This document shows positions 21,551 to 32,149 of a DNA stretch of 64,000 nt, in pieces. The DNA is taken from positions 3,187,950 to 3,251,949 of the forward strand of contig JAJEKV010000061.1 in the NCBI GenBank assembly GCA_021234155.1. The letters are read 5' to 3'. Origin of the DNA: Isoetes taiwanensis (taxonomy: Eukaryota > Streptophyta > Lycopodiopsida > Isoetales > Isoetaceae). The translations under genes were made by a program, and so were the position numbers. The first letter of the stretch is position 1; every line of letters begins with the position of its first letter. Under the pieces are notes generated by a model that worked only from the letters and a program-made list of their open reading frames with translations, did not search any database and had not been told where the DNA came from.

Positions 21551-23414
21551 TTGAATTATTATGAAACTCTCGATAAGAAAGCAGAGGCCAGTTCTTCTAG
21601 ACCCAAGAGAAAGTATAGGCAAATCCAACCTGAGAAGGAAGAAAATAGTAAAAGTGACCGGGATGATGAAGATGATAGGGAAAAAACCAAGTCAGGTTCC
21701 TCTAGACCACACATTCAATCTGAACTCACAATCAAAACAGAAAAGCAGAGCAATGTTTCGAGACCAAAATATGCCATTGCGGGTATGTTCTATTATTAGT
21801 TGTATTACATTAGAAAAAAAATCTCAAGCTTGACCTATATTGTTTCTATCGACACAGAAAAGGTAACCTCAAATCCAGTTCAAAAATCAGGTATGTCTAC
21901 TACTATTTTGCAGTGTAGTTTAGATTCATTTTTCATGTTGGTTATATTGTCATGTTGTGCCTCTGTGATGCCATCTATACATGTGTTCTATGCTATTGTG
22001 GGGCATTTCGTGCAATGGCTGCCACAATGATAGATGAGGTATGTGTGGTCTGATGAGTGGTGAGTTGTTGGCATATTGTTTATGGTCTAGTGATGAGAAT
22101 AATGCTAGCGTTTATCGTATGCTGTGTCTCTGCCGTGGTCGTGTAGGGTGTTGTGTAAGTTATTGTGCCGCCAATAGTGGTGATAGTGCAACTTATGTTA
22201 TGTAGTGTATGCAACATGTTGTGTGGTGTATACCATGTTGTGTGATGTGTCATGGTGTGGTGTAGGTTATTATGCCGCCAATAGTGGTGATAATGCAGCC
22301 TATGTTGTATGGTGTATGCAGCATGTTGTGTGGTGTGTACTGTGTTGTGTGGTGTGGTGTGGTGTAGGTTATTGTGCCACCAATAGTGATGAATATTGTG
22401 TGGTGTGTGCAATATGTTGTGTGGTGTGGTGTAGGTTTTGTGCCGCCAATAGTGTTAATAGTGCAACCTATGTTGTGTGGTGTATGCAGTGTGTTGTGTG
22501 GTGTGTACTGTGTTGTGTGGTGTGTGGTGTGATGTAAGTTATTGTGGTGATAGTGCAACCTATATCGCGTGGTGTGTACTGTGTTGTGTGGTGTGGGGTG
22601 TTGGGAGTACCTTGTATTGTGTAGTATGTGATTGTGGTCTTCCATCAGTATGTGGCTTATTATTTTAGGAGGCTAACATATATGGAGTATTTTGTTTTGC
22701 AGACTATGGCAGATTTGTGAAGGAATGGTTGGCTGCAATATCAACTAGGTTTGATAGATGCAAACAACGATTACAAGCAAACGAGAATAGAAAAACTGAT
22801 ATTAATAAAAAGATTAAGTTGATGGAGCATAAAGCATCAGAAATTAGAGCCGATTTGCACAGATTGCAGTCAATCATGACCGCAAATCCGAAAGCAGCAA
22901 AGGGTGTTCAGGTTGTAAGCGAACTGAAGGATGAAGGACTAAATGGTACAGTGTTGCCTGGGCTGAGTCAATTGAATAAGGAACTAGCAGAAATTGAAAT
23001 TGAGCTAAGGGCATGTGAAGCCTTACTTTTGGAGTTGCAAACTCGAATGCAAAGATTTGAGATTTTCTCTGAACGTAGTGGTCATGACACTCCTTTGGAT
23101 CCCGCGCTTCCAATGCTTCTTAAGGCCGAAGAAGAGGGTGATGAAGTTTGTCCATATTGTGGGCGGTATCTGAAGGGTAAATTGTTGCCGGTTGTGATAG
23201 CAGAATGTAGTCATCAGTATCACATGCCATGTTTGTCACACCATTTGAGGTAAATATTATCATCTATAACCTCGTTTGCAGACTTTATTGATATTGGATT
23301 TGTTTTACAGACACTCTAGAACTTGCTGCAGCCCCAGTTCTGCCCATATTATGTCTGGGACATGGCTTTTGGCCTTTGGTATTCGAATGATACCACAAGA
23401 ACCAATAAACACAA
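21551..23414 (+). CDS. Coiled-coil RING-like protein, three exons (partial)
   Basis: Exon 1 (to 21782) is charged and ends RPKYAIA; it joins in phase to exon 2 (22703-23249), DYGRFVKEWLAAIS, and then exon 3 (23311-23414). Donors are GTATG, GTAAAT and GTAAGT, and acceptors are TTTTGCAG and TTTTACAG. Exon 2 has heptad-like helices (residues LQANENRKTDINKKIKLM and later LNKELAEIEIEL). It then has CPYCGRYLKG and AECSHQYHMPC, which is C-x2-C, C-x-H-x2-H-x2-C as in RING-H2 fingers. The last cysteine pair is not clear in exon 3. The start is uncertain: exon 1 probably begins upstream of 21551. The role is unproven; RING folds often act as ubiquitin ligases. The frame breaks after exon 3 where homology to the inverted copy begins. 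Confidence 0.6.
22140..22620. repeat. Intronic TGTGGTG-rich minisatellite
   Basis: Four or five higher-order units of roughly 100-120 bp each contain GCCGCCAATAGTGGTGATA followed by many TGTTGTGTGGTGTG-type repeats. It fills most of the intron between 21783 and 22702. Both strands appear open only because the repeat lacks stops. Confidence 0.9.
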
Positions 23415-23483
23415 GTAAGTACCTTAACTAATGTTTACTGATGTTGTCATAGGTCTACTAACTTAGTGTTTCCAAAATTGCAG

Positions 23484-25489
23484 AAATTTGAGACCAAGGA
23501 TATCTAATAGATATCCACGCCTCGATCAAATATGAGACTGCAAGATACCACCCGGGTGCACCTATAATTCACTCCATTAGATACTTCAAAGTCAATCCCA
23601 ACTGCTGACAGTGGCGAGAATCCAAAACAAAATTTGGATAGTGAACTGAATACGGTCATGTCAAGTAAGTACCAACGCCACAAACAAGATTTATTTTTTT
23701 GTATTTCTCTTTGGTCTTCCTTATCTCAATTATGTTATAGAGATAAATGCTACTGCAAGCCATCACGAAGAGATTCCCAATGCATCTGTTTTAGAAGGAA
23801 AAATTAATTTCTCTGAGACTCATTTTGCACGAGATCCTGCACCAGACAAAAGTTTTGCTACTGAACATGAGCCACACAGGCGGATGCAGGTGATGAAATT
23901 GACGAAGAAACCGGGATCCTGAACAAGATGCAGCCTGCTCATCAAGTCCAATACCTCCTCAACCAAGAAAAACCAAGAGGTTAAGTAAAATTCTCCTTGT
24001 TCTGGATTTTAATGGGATTTTGGGTAAGTTTTATGGCTTGAAAGAGAGGATCCCTGCATCAGCCAAGCCAGAAGTGTCTCTCCAGAAATTGAACCTTCAA
24101 AAGGCAGCAGTTTTCAGGCTTCGATTATAGGAGTTCTTAGAATGGTGTTTTTCAAATTTTCAGATTGCATTATGGTCTAGCATGGCTAAGAATAGAATAG
24201 AATATGATTTTATCGTCCACGGAGACCAACTGGCCTATGGGACCAAGTACAAAGAGAGAGCAGCAGGCGTATTACTACCAGGATTAAAAAACCCTCGCCC
24301 CGAAGGGTTTTCGGGGGAAAAACCTTAGTAGCAATAAGGATGCTGACATCTTGCCTGATTATATACATAATCACAAGTACGACTAAGGTTAATGTCGGAC
24401 GGGGGCATAACCGAGTCCGGCGTATCCATTACCTCCCGAGGTACGATCCCAACAAGCCTCCAGAGGCCGTGCTTTCGGTAGCTCATGCAAGGCCCGATGG
24501 GGCACAACTAACCCGAGCATACCGAGCCGGATATGCTCGTCTGGGACAGGGCACGGGGCGTGACTTTCATCCTCAATGGCCCTGACAAAGACTGATGCGG
24601 CGGACTCCCCTCTCGCGGCTCCGAATCCATCTCCCCTGTCTCAATGCGGGAGGTGGTGTGCACTGTCGCGAATGGAAGCAATCACCTGCGTTTTTCATGG
24701 GTAGATGGGTGCGCGGGTAGTGGTGTGGGCCCCTCGTGAGCATGGGATTAACCTGCTTGTCGATAATTTGCCACCTTGACATGTGACAGGGCCTCTGCAT
24801 CCCAAAGTTTGGCCATGAAGCAAGCATCCAAATCTTTGCTTCAAGGCAGCCGGGCGTTCCTTCGGTGTGTATGCACCGGTCCACATCGTGTGCCTGCACA
24901 TTCCATAGCGAGAACCACCGGGCTTGCTTGTCTTTCCAGATGGGCTTTGAGTCGCCGCCCATCGCCATCGCCAAAGCAAGGTTGGGCGCGGGCTTCATCC
25001 ATAGCCACCACCTTCGGAAGTAAATAATGTGGCGTTCAGTAGCCCCCTCTGTAATGGAAGGAAGCCTGTCTCCTGGAGCAAGATCTGATATGGGACCGTG
25101 GATTTCACTCCGGTAATGTCGATTTGTTGATGAGAAAATTGCTGCAGGAATATAAGAGCAGATTTCTTTTTATTTGGAATCAGGATGACTGGACCAATAC
25201 AAAGTTAAAAGTGGTTAATAAGCCAATTTTCCTTAAGGATCTGTCCAAAGTGTACCAGAACTACTGGAAATACCAAGTTAAAAACACATTGTTGATAGAT
25301 GACAGCAGATATAAGGGTTCTGCCAATCAGCCAAACACTATGATATGTCCAAATAGTTTTGCTTTTGACAAATTGGATTCCAATTTCCTTTTGGAGCAAC
25401 TCAAACCATGGCTGGAAGGAATTCCCGTTGCAAAAAGTGTGCCTGCTTATGTGGATGAGTGGCATGACTTGAAGGGTGGTCTTTCCTAA
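23484..25489 (+). pseudogene. FCP1/NIF-like phosphatase region, broken by a LINE
   Basis: After the RING-like exons come degraded exons, then KRLSKILLVLDFNGIL, EFLEWCFSNFQIALWSSMAK, and after the LINE, LLMRKLLQEYKSRFLFIWNQ and KNTLLIDDSRYKGS. This order matches plant FCP1/NIF-type HAD phosphatases. DFN replaces the usual DxD, as in several plant members, so activity is doubtful. An early exon has two adjacent stops (near 23503-23510) absent from the inverted copy. The LINE (24194-25113) interrupts the domain within SSMAKN/VDLLMRK. The last 120 codons after the LINE are open to a normal stop. Confidence 0.7.
24194..25113 (-). mobile_element. 5'-truncated LINE inserted in the phosphatase gene
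   Basis: The minus strand carries a decayed ORF2 C-terminus (NPMLTRGPHHY aligns to NPVLARGPQLY at 42285-43118). It ends with GGTCTCCGTGGACGATAAAA followed by a TATTC-type tail. The coding part is frameshifted. The insertion point is shown by comparison with the uninterrupted inverted copy (20170-21030). Confidence 0.8.
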
Positions 25490-25790
25490 CATGCAAAGAT
25501 AGATTTCCAGCTTTAAAGGTAGCAAGAGCTGAAAAGCTCTTTAAAGGTTTGATGCATGGCTTAGGGAAGAAGACTTTCATTTCTTAGGACAACATGGTGG
25601 ATTGAATGCACCAAGAACCTTTGTAATAGAAGAGGCCTCTCTTGAGAGGTCTTTGAGTGGTACTGTCCTTTGGGATATTTACATAAACCTCTTGGAATAT
25701 GTAAGTTCATTTATGGAACTTACTGACGCTTAGGCACTAAAGTAATAGTTAAAACACTTTGCCCCAAGCATATCTAGATACCCTAGAAGA
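25490..25790. other. Probable 3' flank of the phosphatase gene
   Basis: Sequence after the stop codon contains no other frame or repeat; it is likely former 3' untranslated and intergenic DNA. Confidence 0.4.
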
Positions 25791-25794
25791 TAGA

Positions 25795-26030
25795 TAGATA
25801 GATAGATAGATAGTATTGATACCCTAGAAGATAGATAGATAGATAGATAGATAGTATTTTAACGTCACGCCACTAGGCAGCATCCAACTGGCACTACATT
25901 GCTTGGTTGGGCCCTGCCCCCAACCACTTTACATTGCGTCTGTGGGTTTTGACACCCAATAGACTCGAACTCGAGACCTATAGTTGCTAGACCTAGTGTG
26001 TTACCACTAGACGAAACGCCCAGACGCAAC
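25795..26030 (-). mobile_element. tRNA-derived SINE with TATC tail, LINE-like 3' end
   Basis: On the minus strand the element starts near 26030 with TTGCGTCTGGGCG. It has a box A-like TCTAGTGGTAACACAC and a box B-like GAGTTCGAGTC (25962-25972), about 35 bases apart. It ends GTGACGTTAAAATAC followed by (TATC)n. The tail region is duplicated (two GATA runs separated by about 17 bases, 25788-25855). A second, truncated copy of the head lies at 58230-58345. The 3' end matches that of the LINEs in this window. Confidence 0.75.
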
Positions 26031-26044
26031 ACTGGTTGGATGCC

Positions 26045-27560
26045 CATTCAACACTGGTTGGATGCCATTATACCGTTATGGTAGAACAACTAGGGTAGGC
26101 TGCCGTCAATTTGACAAACGTGTAATGCAAACAAATAATCACTAACCATATAGGCGATGAAGTTTGGCATAAAATAATACTAAAGTTTGTTCTCTAGATA
26201 AGTGAGAGTAAAGTATTGACATTGTTGTGGGGGTTTTAACATAAGCAATTACTATGTGTTACAGAGCATGCATCCTGCTCCGGGAGAGTGATCCATAAAA
26301 GGAACACGACTACTAAGAAGAAGTAGTGAAGGATAATAGGATTAAAGCTAGACCCATGGTCTAGAGGGGTGCTGCATGGTAGTCCCTAGTCGGTTGGGCC
26401 AAGAGAGAACCGTTCTCTGGGAAGTGAGACGAGTTAAGATTTGGACACTAAAGAAAAATGTTGTCTCTATGAATTTTACTTAACTCCAGTATATAAAGTC
26501 AAGTAAGGTAAAAGATAGAGCACATGAATGTAATATGGATCAAGTCATGGCTGGGCTAAGAGAAATTCACTATCGAGACATGTGCTAGGGGAAAAATATT
26601 TAAAGCTCTGGGTTAGGAATGTCGATAACTTGACATTATTACCGTCGTCTAAAGAATATCAAAGGTGATAGTGGATTAGAATCCAACTTAGAAGTTTCTA
26701 TCTTAGTCAGAGGAGTTTCCTTCCATCGCTCAGCATGAAAGTTCGTCGATATGGTTAACCATTCTGCAGTGACAGTAAGAACCCTTAGGTTATTCTTACC
26801 TCACCATGGCTCACAAGTCTAGCGGATTTGTTGCCACCACAGCGTTGGTTTAGGAAAGGGTGATCACTAGACATAAGTCTGACTATAGAAAATAAAGATA
26901 CTATTGGTTAAGTAGAACAAGAGACTATTATGCTTGTTAAAAGGAAGTTTACCGTGTTAGTAAAGGGTTTGGCTTGGTGGTGGAATGTTAAGGGTTCAAG
27001 TCCCTATAATATACTTTTGTTAAGAGAGTTGTTGTGCAAAGAAAACAGAGTACTAGGTATGTATAAGAAATATGCGAAACATATATATTACATTCAAGGA
27101 AGCTTGACGTAGTGGTGAGCACCTAAGGCTGGAGTTGATAATATTAAGGCTTAGACATACTGGATGGCTTTCTTACTTGATTATACTATCAATTAAATAT
27201 TGTTCCATGCAAGGCCACTCCCCCGAGCACCATATCAATTCCTTTCCTTCTCAAGACTGATCGTCCGCGATCATCTTTCTTAAAGATTTACATCCATTCT
27301 CAAAGACTATCAATTCCTTTCCTTCTCAAGACTGATCGTCCTCGATCGCTATTAAACCTGGAAGGAAACCATCAAACCCCCATTTTCAAAGTTGATATTT
27401 AATCAACCTTTGAGAAGCGTATTAGTCCTTCCCTTCTCAGCAATAAACTTATTTCCTCGAGAAGGTCTCTAAAAACCACAAGTTGAACATCAACTTAATT
27501 TGTCTCAAAGTATAGGTTAGTTTAAAATAAAATATTTACTAACCTCCACTAGAAGCACCA
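26045..27560. other. Non-coding stretch, no gene recognised
   Basis: No conserved domain or long frame. Near 27290-27350 a segment with TTCTCAAGACTGATCGTCC occurs twice, about 85 bases apart. A box B-like GGTTCAAGTCCC near 26992 is too close to its box A candidate to be a tRNA. Confidence 0.45.
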
Positions 27561-27639
27561 ACTTTTGATCAGTTTCTATTCCAGTTTGCAATCTCCAGCA
27601 CCAACCAGAAGACCTGCGAACATCAGGAATAGCAAACAT

Positions 27640-27955
27640 TCTATTCACCTGGACATGAGCACTAACTCATTCCATTCACTTGGACATGGCATCAACTCAT
27701 TCCAACATCTTGGAAATGGCGTCAACTCATTCCAACCTCTTGGACATGGCGTCAACTCATTCCAACCTCTTGGACATGGCATCAGCTCATTCCAACCTCT
27801 TGGACCTAGCATCTGCTCATTCAAATACTTGGACCTGGCATCAGCCCATTCCAATCCCTTGGACAAGAGCAACAACTCTTTCCCTTTTCTTGGACAAGAG
27901 CAACATCTCTTTCCATTCACTTGGACAAGAGCAAAAACTCTTTCCATTCTTAAGG
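27640..27955. repeat. 30-bp minisatellite, about 10 copies
   Basis: Units such as CATTCCAACCTCTTGGACAT repeat every 30 bases with increasing divergence to the right. The period is a multiple of three, so a 149-codon frame on the plus strand (27565-28014) reads a 10-residue repeat around NSFQPLGHGI. The minus strand is open too, so coding is not supported. Confidence 0.9.
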
Positions 27956-28030
27956 TACCAACCTCAGCCAGTAGCATCAACTATTGCTCAACACTTTCCA
28001 TCTCGACTCAGTAGCACCAACTACTGCTCA

Positions 28031-28056
28031 TAATTTTAGACAACAATCTAAAATTA
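28031..28056. repeat. Short inverted repeat
   Basis: TAATTTTAGA and TCTAAAATTA, perfect 10-base arms with a 6-base loop. Confidence 0.7.
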
Positions 28057-28182
28057 TCCGTTGAGGCACCAACCTCAACCATAAGGATGCATTTTTGATG
28101 CTTTGATGATTGTTAAGTTGATAAAGAGATATTCTCTTGGTAGGATATATCAAGACATATATCCTTCATCATATAAAATTAT

Positions 28183-28318
28183 GTAGCCTGTTTTTTAGTG
28201 AGTTGGCACTAAAAAATGTGATGTGTATAGGGGGGAAATTTTACATGTATGTAGGCTGTTTTTTTGGTGAGTTGACACTAAAAAATGTGACGTGTATAGG
28301 GGGAAAATTCCACGTGGG
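28183..28318. repeat. 68-bp tandem duplication
   Basis: 28183-28250 and 28251-28318 share TGAGTTGGCACTAAAAAATG (GAC in the second copy) and GTGTATAGGGGG. Confidence 0.85.
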
Positions 28319-28444
28319 AGATGGGTTCTGAGAGGGATGTGATGGGAAAGAGGGATGAGGGGATTGAAAGGGGGTCATTGCGAATAGATTTATGATGGTG
28401 AATCTAGATTATTATGGAGCTCAGGCTTCTATGAATGTATGGCT

Positions 28445-28968
28445 TTAGAAACTCCCAAAATTAAACAAATGGTTAGACTTTTTTATCCGTTCTAAGCTTC
28501 TTGAGCTTAAATCCGACACAAAACTGCCAAATTTGGTTGTTGTTGTAGTTGAGTATGTACTAAAACTGGAAAAGTTGTGGTATTGGTAAATGCTGGAGCT
28601 AAATCTCCAACTCAGGCCGATTTTTGAGAGATCAAGCAGCTGAAATGCACTGCGGGTGCCCGCGTGCCACTTTTTATTTCTCTTAATGCTGAATTGGATT
28701 TTAGATTGAGATATATTAACTCTGTTAATGAGCCAATATCTGGAGATATTGTGTCGCTCAAGTTTAAATTTGAGAAAATCAAGCCTATTACTGCATTTAA
28801 ATGATTGCGGCAATCTACCTGCGGCTGGAAAATCAAAAGTTTAATTTGGTTGCAATGTGCATCTTTTCTATGATCAAGCAACGAGTTGTAGGCAGAAACT
28901 CTTGACCCAATTTTTTTTGTAAGATGGATCAAGCTCCTAAAAAGAATAGGAAATTTGTTAACATGCAT
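28445..28968 (-). pseudogene. LRR receptor fragment
   Basis: The minus strand reads PQVDCRNHLNAVIGL, then LNLSDTISPDIGSLTELIYL and NLKSNS. That is the LRRNT cap and first leucine-rich repeats of a plant LRR receptor-like protein (pattern LxLSGTIxPxIGxLTxLxxLxLxxN). A frameshift follows, and further frames show LQLLDLS-like and TTTFPVL-like pieces. No signal peptide, complete repeat array or kinase is present. It is a short dead fragment. Confidence 0.65.
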
Positions 28969-29371
28969 GGATGAAATGGGCTACCCAGTTTTCTCAAGTC
29001 CAAGGTCAACCCTCTGATTCAAGGGATCAAATTGGGCACAAGCGGAAAGGCGTAGTTTCTTGAAAAAATTGCGCGGCTTGGCTATCTGCACAAAAGCTTC
29101 GGTGTTTTGGGTTCACAACATCGGTCTATATATCGGGTTAGAGCAAGCTAAGCACATTAACTATGGCAACATGCATACCAAAACTATAAAAGATTTGCTG
29201 CAGAATTAGGATTCAAGATAGACAGATGGGTAGCGGCCATTTTCCGCCCAAGGACATAGGTGAAAGGATATCATCATAATTTGGATTGGAAGTTTCATTT
29301 AGGAATAGCTAGAGCCATTATGAAGTAGCAATGGAATTTAGACTGTGGTCTGAGATCATTTCATCTCGCAG

Positions 29372-29445
29372 AAAAAAGATATAATAAGAAGATAAGAAGA
29401 TAAGAAGAAATTTTTACGTCCACGGGAACCCAACGGGTTATGGAA
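29372..29445 (-). mobile_element. LINE 3' end with AAGAAGAT tail
   Basis: On the minus strand it reads GTTCCCGTGGACGTAAAAAT followed by a run of TTCTTATC-type units. Only the last few dozen bases of the LINE are recognisable. Confidence 0.55.
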
Positions 29446-29459
29446 CCCCTTTTCCCTTT

Positions 29460-31670
29460 TTTTTCTTTTTTCTTTTGGTGTCTATAATAACATTTTACTT
29501 CCAAGTTTCATCTTACTTCCAAGTTTCATCTAATGTCTATGTCACCCATACTATTGTCTCAAAAAACCTGTAGAGCTATAACGCCGCCGCAATACCGTCT
29601 TGTAATCAATAAAGGGAAGGTGTGATTCCTAGATTCTGTCTGGATTCTCCAAGTCGCAGAAAAAATAGAAAACTAGCAGAAATGCAGGGTTGGGAAGAAG
29701 GCTAGTTTGATGGATTTGTGTTGGTATTTTAATTGTAGCAAGATTTCAACACCTCCTTAGCCAATAAATAATACCAAACTGTTACCTGGTTTAGAAATAC
29801 GTACAGGAACGCTGAATGATGAAAAATCTGTTCAGCTTGTTGAGGGCAAAGAAATTTGCATTACAACAGACTATGAATATAAGGGAGATTCTCGGAAATC
29901 CACAAATCCACGTAGGCTTCGAGCCACAGCCTAGGTGCCACCATCACCAAAGTACGTATTTTAATACGAATACCTTCATTAACCTTCCAAAATCATATGT
30001 AACAAAAATATTGTTTTCCATAGAGAACACATCATTGACCCATTGCGCATCACACCCTTACCTTTTAAACGGGCTAGTTGGCTGCAGGAGAAATTGGACA
30101 GACAAATTTCTTGCACAACTATGAAGATAAAACTAGATAACAACATGGGGATACAACTAATAACACAAATGGAGGATACCAGGGAACCAATGGCTCAAAG
30201 ACCACGAACTTTTACTTCCATATCCTATCCATATGCAACATTACAGGCCTAGTTAATGCATTGACTGTTATACATTGTACAATTGCAACAACTTGAAATC
30301 ACAGCCAACATAAAGCCTCCTTACAAAACCAATTTTGATTGAACGAAGCAAAACCAATTTTGATTGAACGAAGCAGCAAGCAATTTGAAAAGTGGTTGTG
30401 CAGCTTCAAACCTAGTAGGCACAGTGCAGTAGAGCAACAAAAATGCTTATCCATCCTGAGACCAAATCTTCTGCTCTCTTCAAGGATCTTGTTTGGTGTT
30501 TTTTTTCTCTTTCTTGCTATCAAATTGCAATTGCTCTGTCTGAGTGTTTCTTTAGTAGAAGGGAGTCAACAAAGTACAACGCCAAATTTTTGACGTCTAG
30601 TTTTATTCTTGTTTGTTCGGATCTAGTTCTGGAATAATCAAGTAGGCTCCAACATGAATCATAATAATCGACATGTCTGGAGAGCATAAACCTACCATCT
30701 GGCTCATCTTACGAGCCTTATATGCTCGCTCACTTGTTTGTTTGCTTCATAGAAACTTCGATTTGGCCAAATTTTGCAATACTTTAGTCCCAATTTAATA
30801 TTTTGAGTGACTGCATCAACAAATGTGTTTCTAAGTTATTCCACACATATTTGACTCCTATCAGCCATGAGATTTGAGAAGAAAATGTGTGAATAAGAAA
30901 GGCAAGCCTTGCACTGATTAACATCTAAAGATATCTAGTCTACTTGCATGCAGAGGTCATGATTGCTGCAAAAACCAAGGATAAGCTCACCTTGTCACCA
31001 CCATGCATGAACGAAGAATGTTGCTCAAAAACTGATCTTCATTCGGAACTTGTGATGCTCCAAATCTGCTTCAAATTTTATAGAAGCACAGTTGTACCAG
31101 GCTCTTGGAGGAATGCAGTAACTTTAAATGCTTTCCAAGAGTAATCCTCCAGAAATGCTGGCAGAAACAAATGACGAAGCTGTTTGAAAGGATGCAGCTT
31201 ACAGTGGAACATGGGTCTCAAACTCGACCTGCCAATCTGCTAAAAAAACCCTGTGAAAACCCTGCTAAGAAATCCCTGCAAAATCACGGCAGAACATGAA
31301 TCCGGCAACATGTTAAGAGAGCCCAAATTTGCTTTGGCCTTGAAGAATCGAAAAATTTGCTTTGGCCTTGAAGAATCGAAACAGAGCATACCAACAGGCA
31401 TAAGGACGAAAAAAGAGCAGGATATGAAGGATCCAAGGCACATGCTTCAGCATACACATCTGGAAGGAGGCCATATCTGCCTGCTTTGCCAACAAATCGC
31501 CCTGCTTCCCTTTGCCACGACAAATCCCTCTGCTGGAAAAAAAAATTGCGTTAGAATACTTGAGCGGCCATTGCTATGGAGCAACCTGCCGCTAGAAATC
31601 CATTGCTATGGAGCGGCCATTGCTATGAAGCAACCTGCTCTGCAGCCATCGCCATCGCCACGCCACAAAT
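29460..31670. other. Non-coding stretch with local duplications
   Basis: No recognised gene. TTACTTCCAAGTTTCATC is doubled at about 29492-29530, and CAAAACCAATTTTGATTGAA is doubled at 30323-30373. A 28-bp unit with AATTTGCTTTGGCCTTGAAG is doubled at about 31326-31381. 29655-29735 recurs at 32066-32145. Confidence 0.5.
29655..29735. repeat. 80-bp dispersed direct repeat, copy 1
   Basis: It shares GCAGGGTTGGGAAGAAGGCTA and TTTGTGTTGGTATTTTAATT with 32066-32145, about 2.4 kb away, in the same orientation. Confidence 0.75.
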
Positions 31671-31675
31671 GGAAT

Positions 31676-32062
31676 TTGTTTGAGTTTTCTATTTTTCTGG
31701 ACCGTAGATATGGAAAATTATAGATCTAACGGCTTACGTTAAATGTTGCTTGTTGCTGGCATGGCATGACACGTGGCATAGCTAGGAATGCAGGAAATCG
31801 GGCAGGGGGTTAGCAGGAAATATAATGGGGGCTTACGTTAAATGTTGCTGACGTGGCATGACACGTGGCATAGCTAGGAATGCAGGAAATTGGGCAGGGG
31901 GGTTGCGAACAAAGAGGAGGAAAATCAAGGACTTTCTAATTTTCCTGGCCGTCGGATGCGAAATTAAGAAATCCAATGGTTGAGATTAAAATAGGCGATG
32001 TGGCACCGACGTGGCATAGCTAATCTGCGGAAATGGGGCGGGGGTTAGGCAACCCCCTAAAA
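31676..32062. repeat. Dispersed repeat R, three partial units
   Basis: Three successive units contain GACACGTGGCATAGCTAGGA or a variant and end in GGGCAGGGGGTTA-type sequence. The last unit also contains GGACTTTCTAATTTT and GATGCGAAATTAAGAAAT. The same order is found at 36655-36815 beside a captured zinc-finger exon. Confidence 0.75.
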
Positions 32063-32065
32063 AAA

Positions 32066-32145
32066 AAAACTAGCAGAATTGCAGGGTTGGGAAGAAGGCT
32101 AGGCAGATGGGTTTGTGTTGGTATTTTAATTGTAGTAATTTGAAT
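32066..32145. repeat. 80-bp dispersed direct repeat, copy 2
   Basis: Partner of 29655-29735; it immediately follows repeat R. Confidence 0.75.
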
Positions 32146-32149
32146 TTCA

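Noticed and set aside
22080-22645. Overlapping frames on both strands rich in Cys/Val or His/Thr
   Set aside because: Produced by the TGTGGTG minisatellite inside an intron.
26940-27010. Possible tRNA (box B GGTTCAAGTCCC)
   Set aside because: The box A candidate is only about 24 bases away and no cloverleaf can be drawn.
27565-28014. 149-codon frame with a 10-residue repeat
   Set aside because: The minus strand is equally open over the same 30-bp minisatellite, and there is no conserved context.
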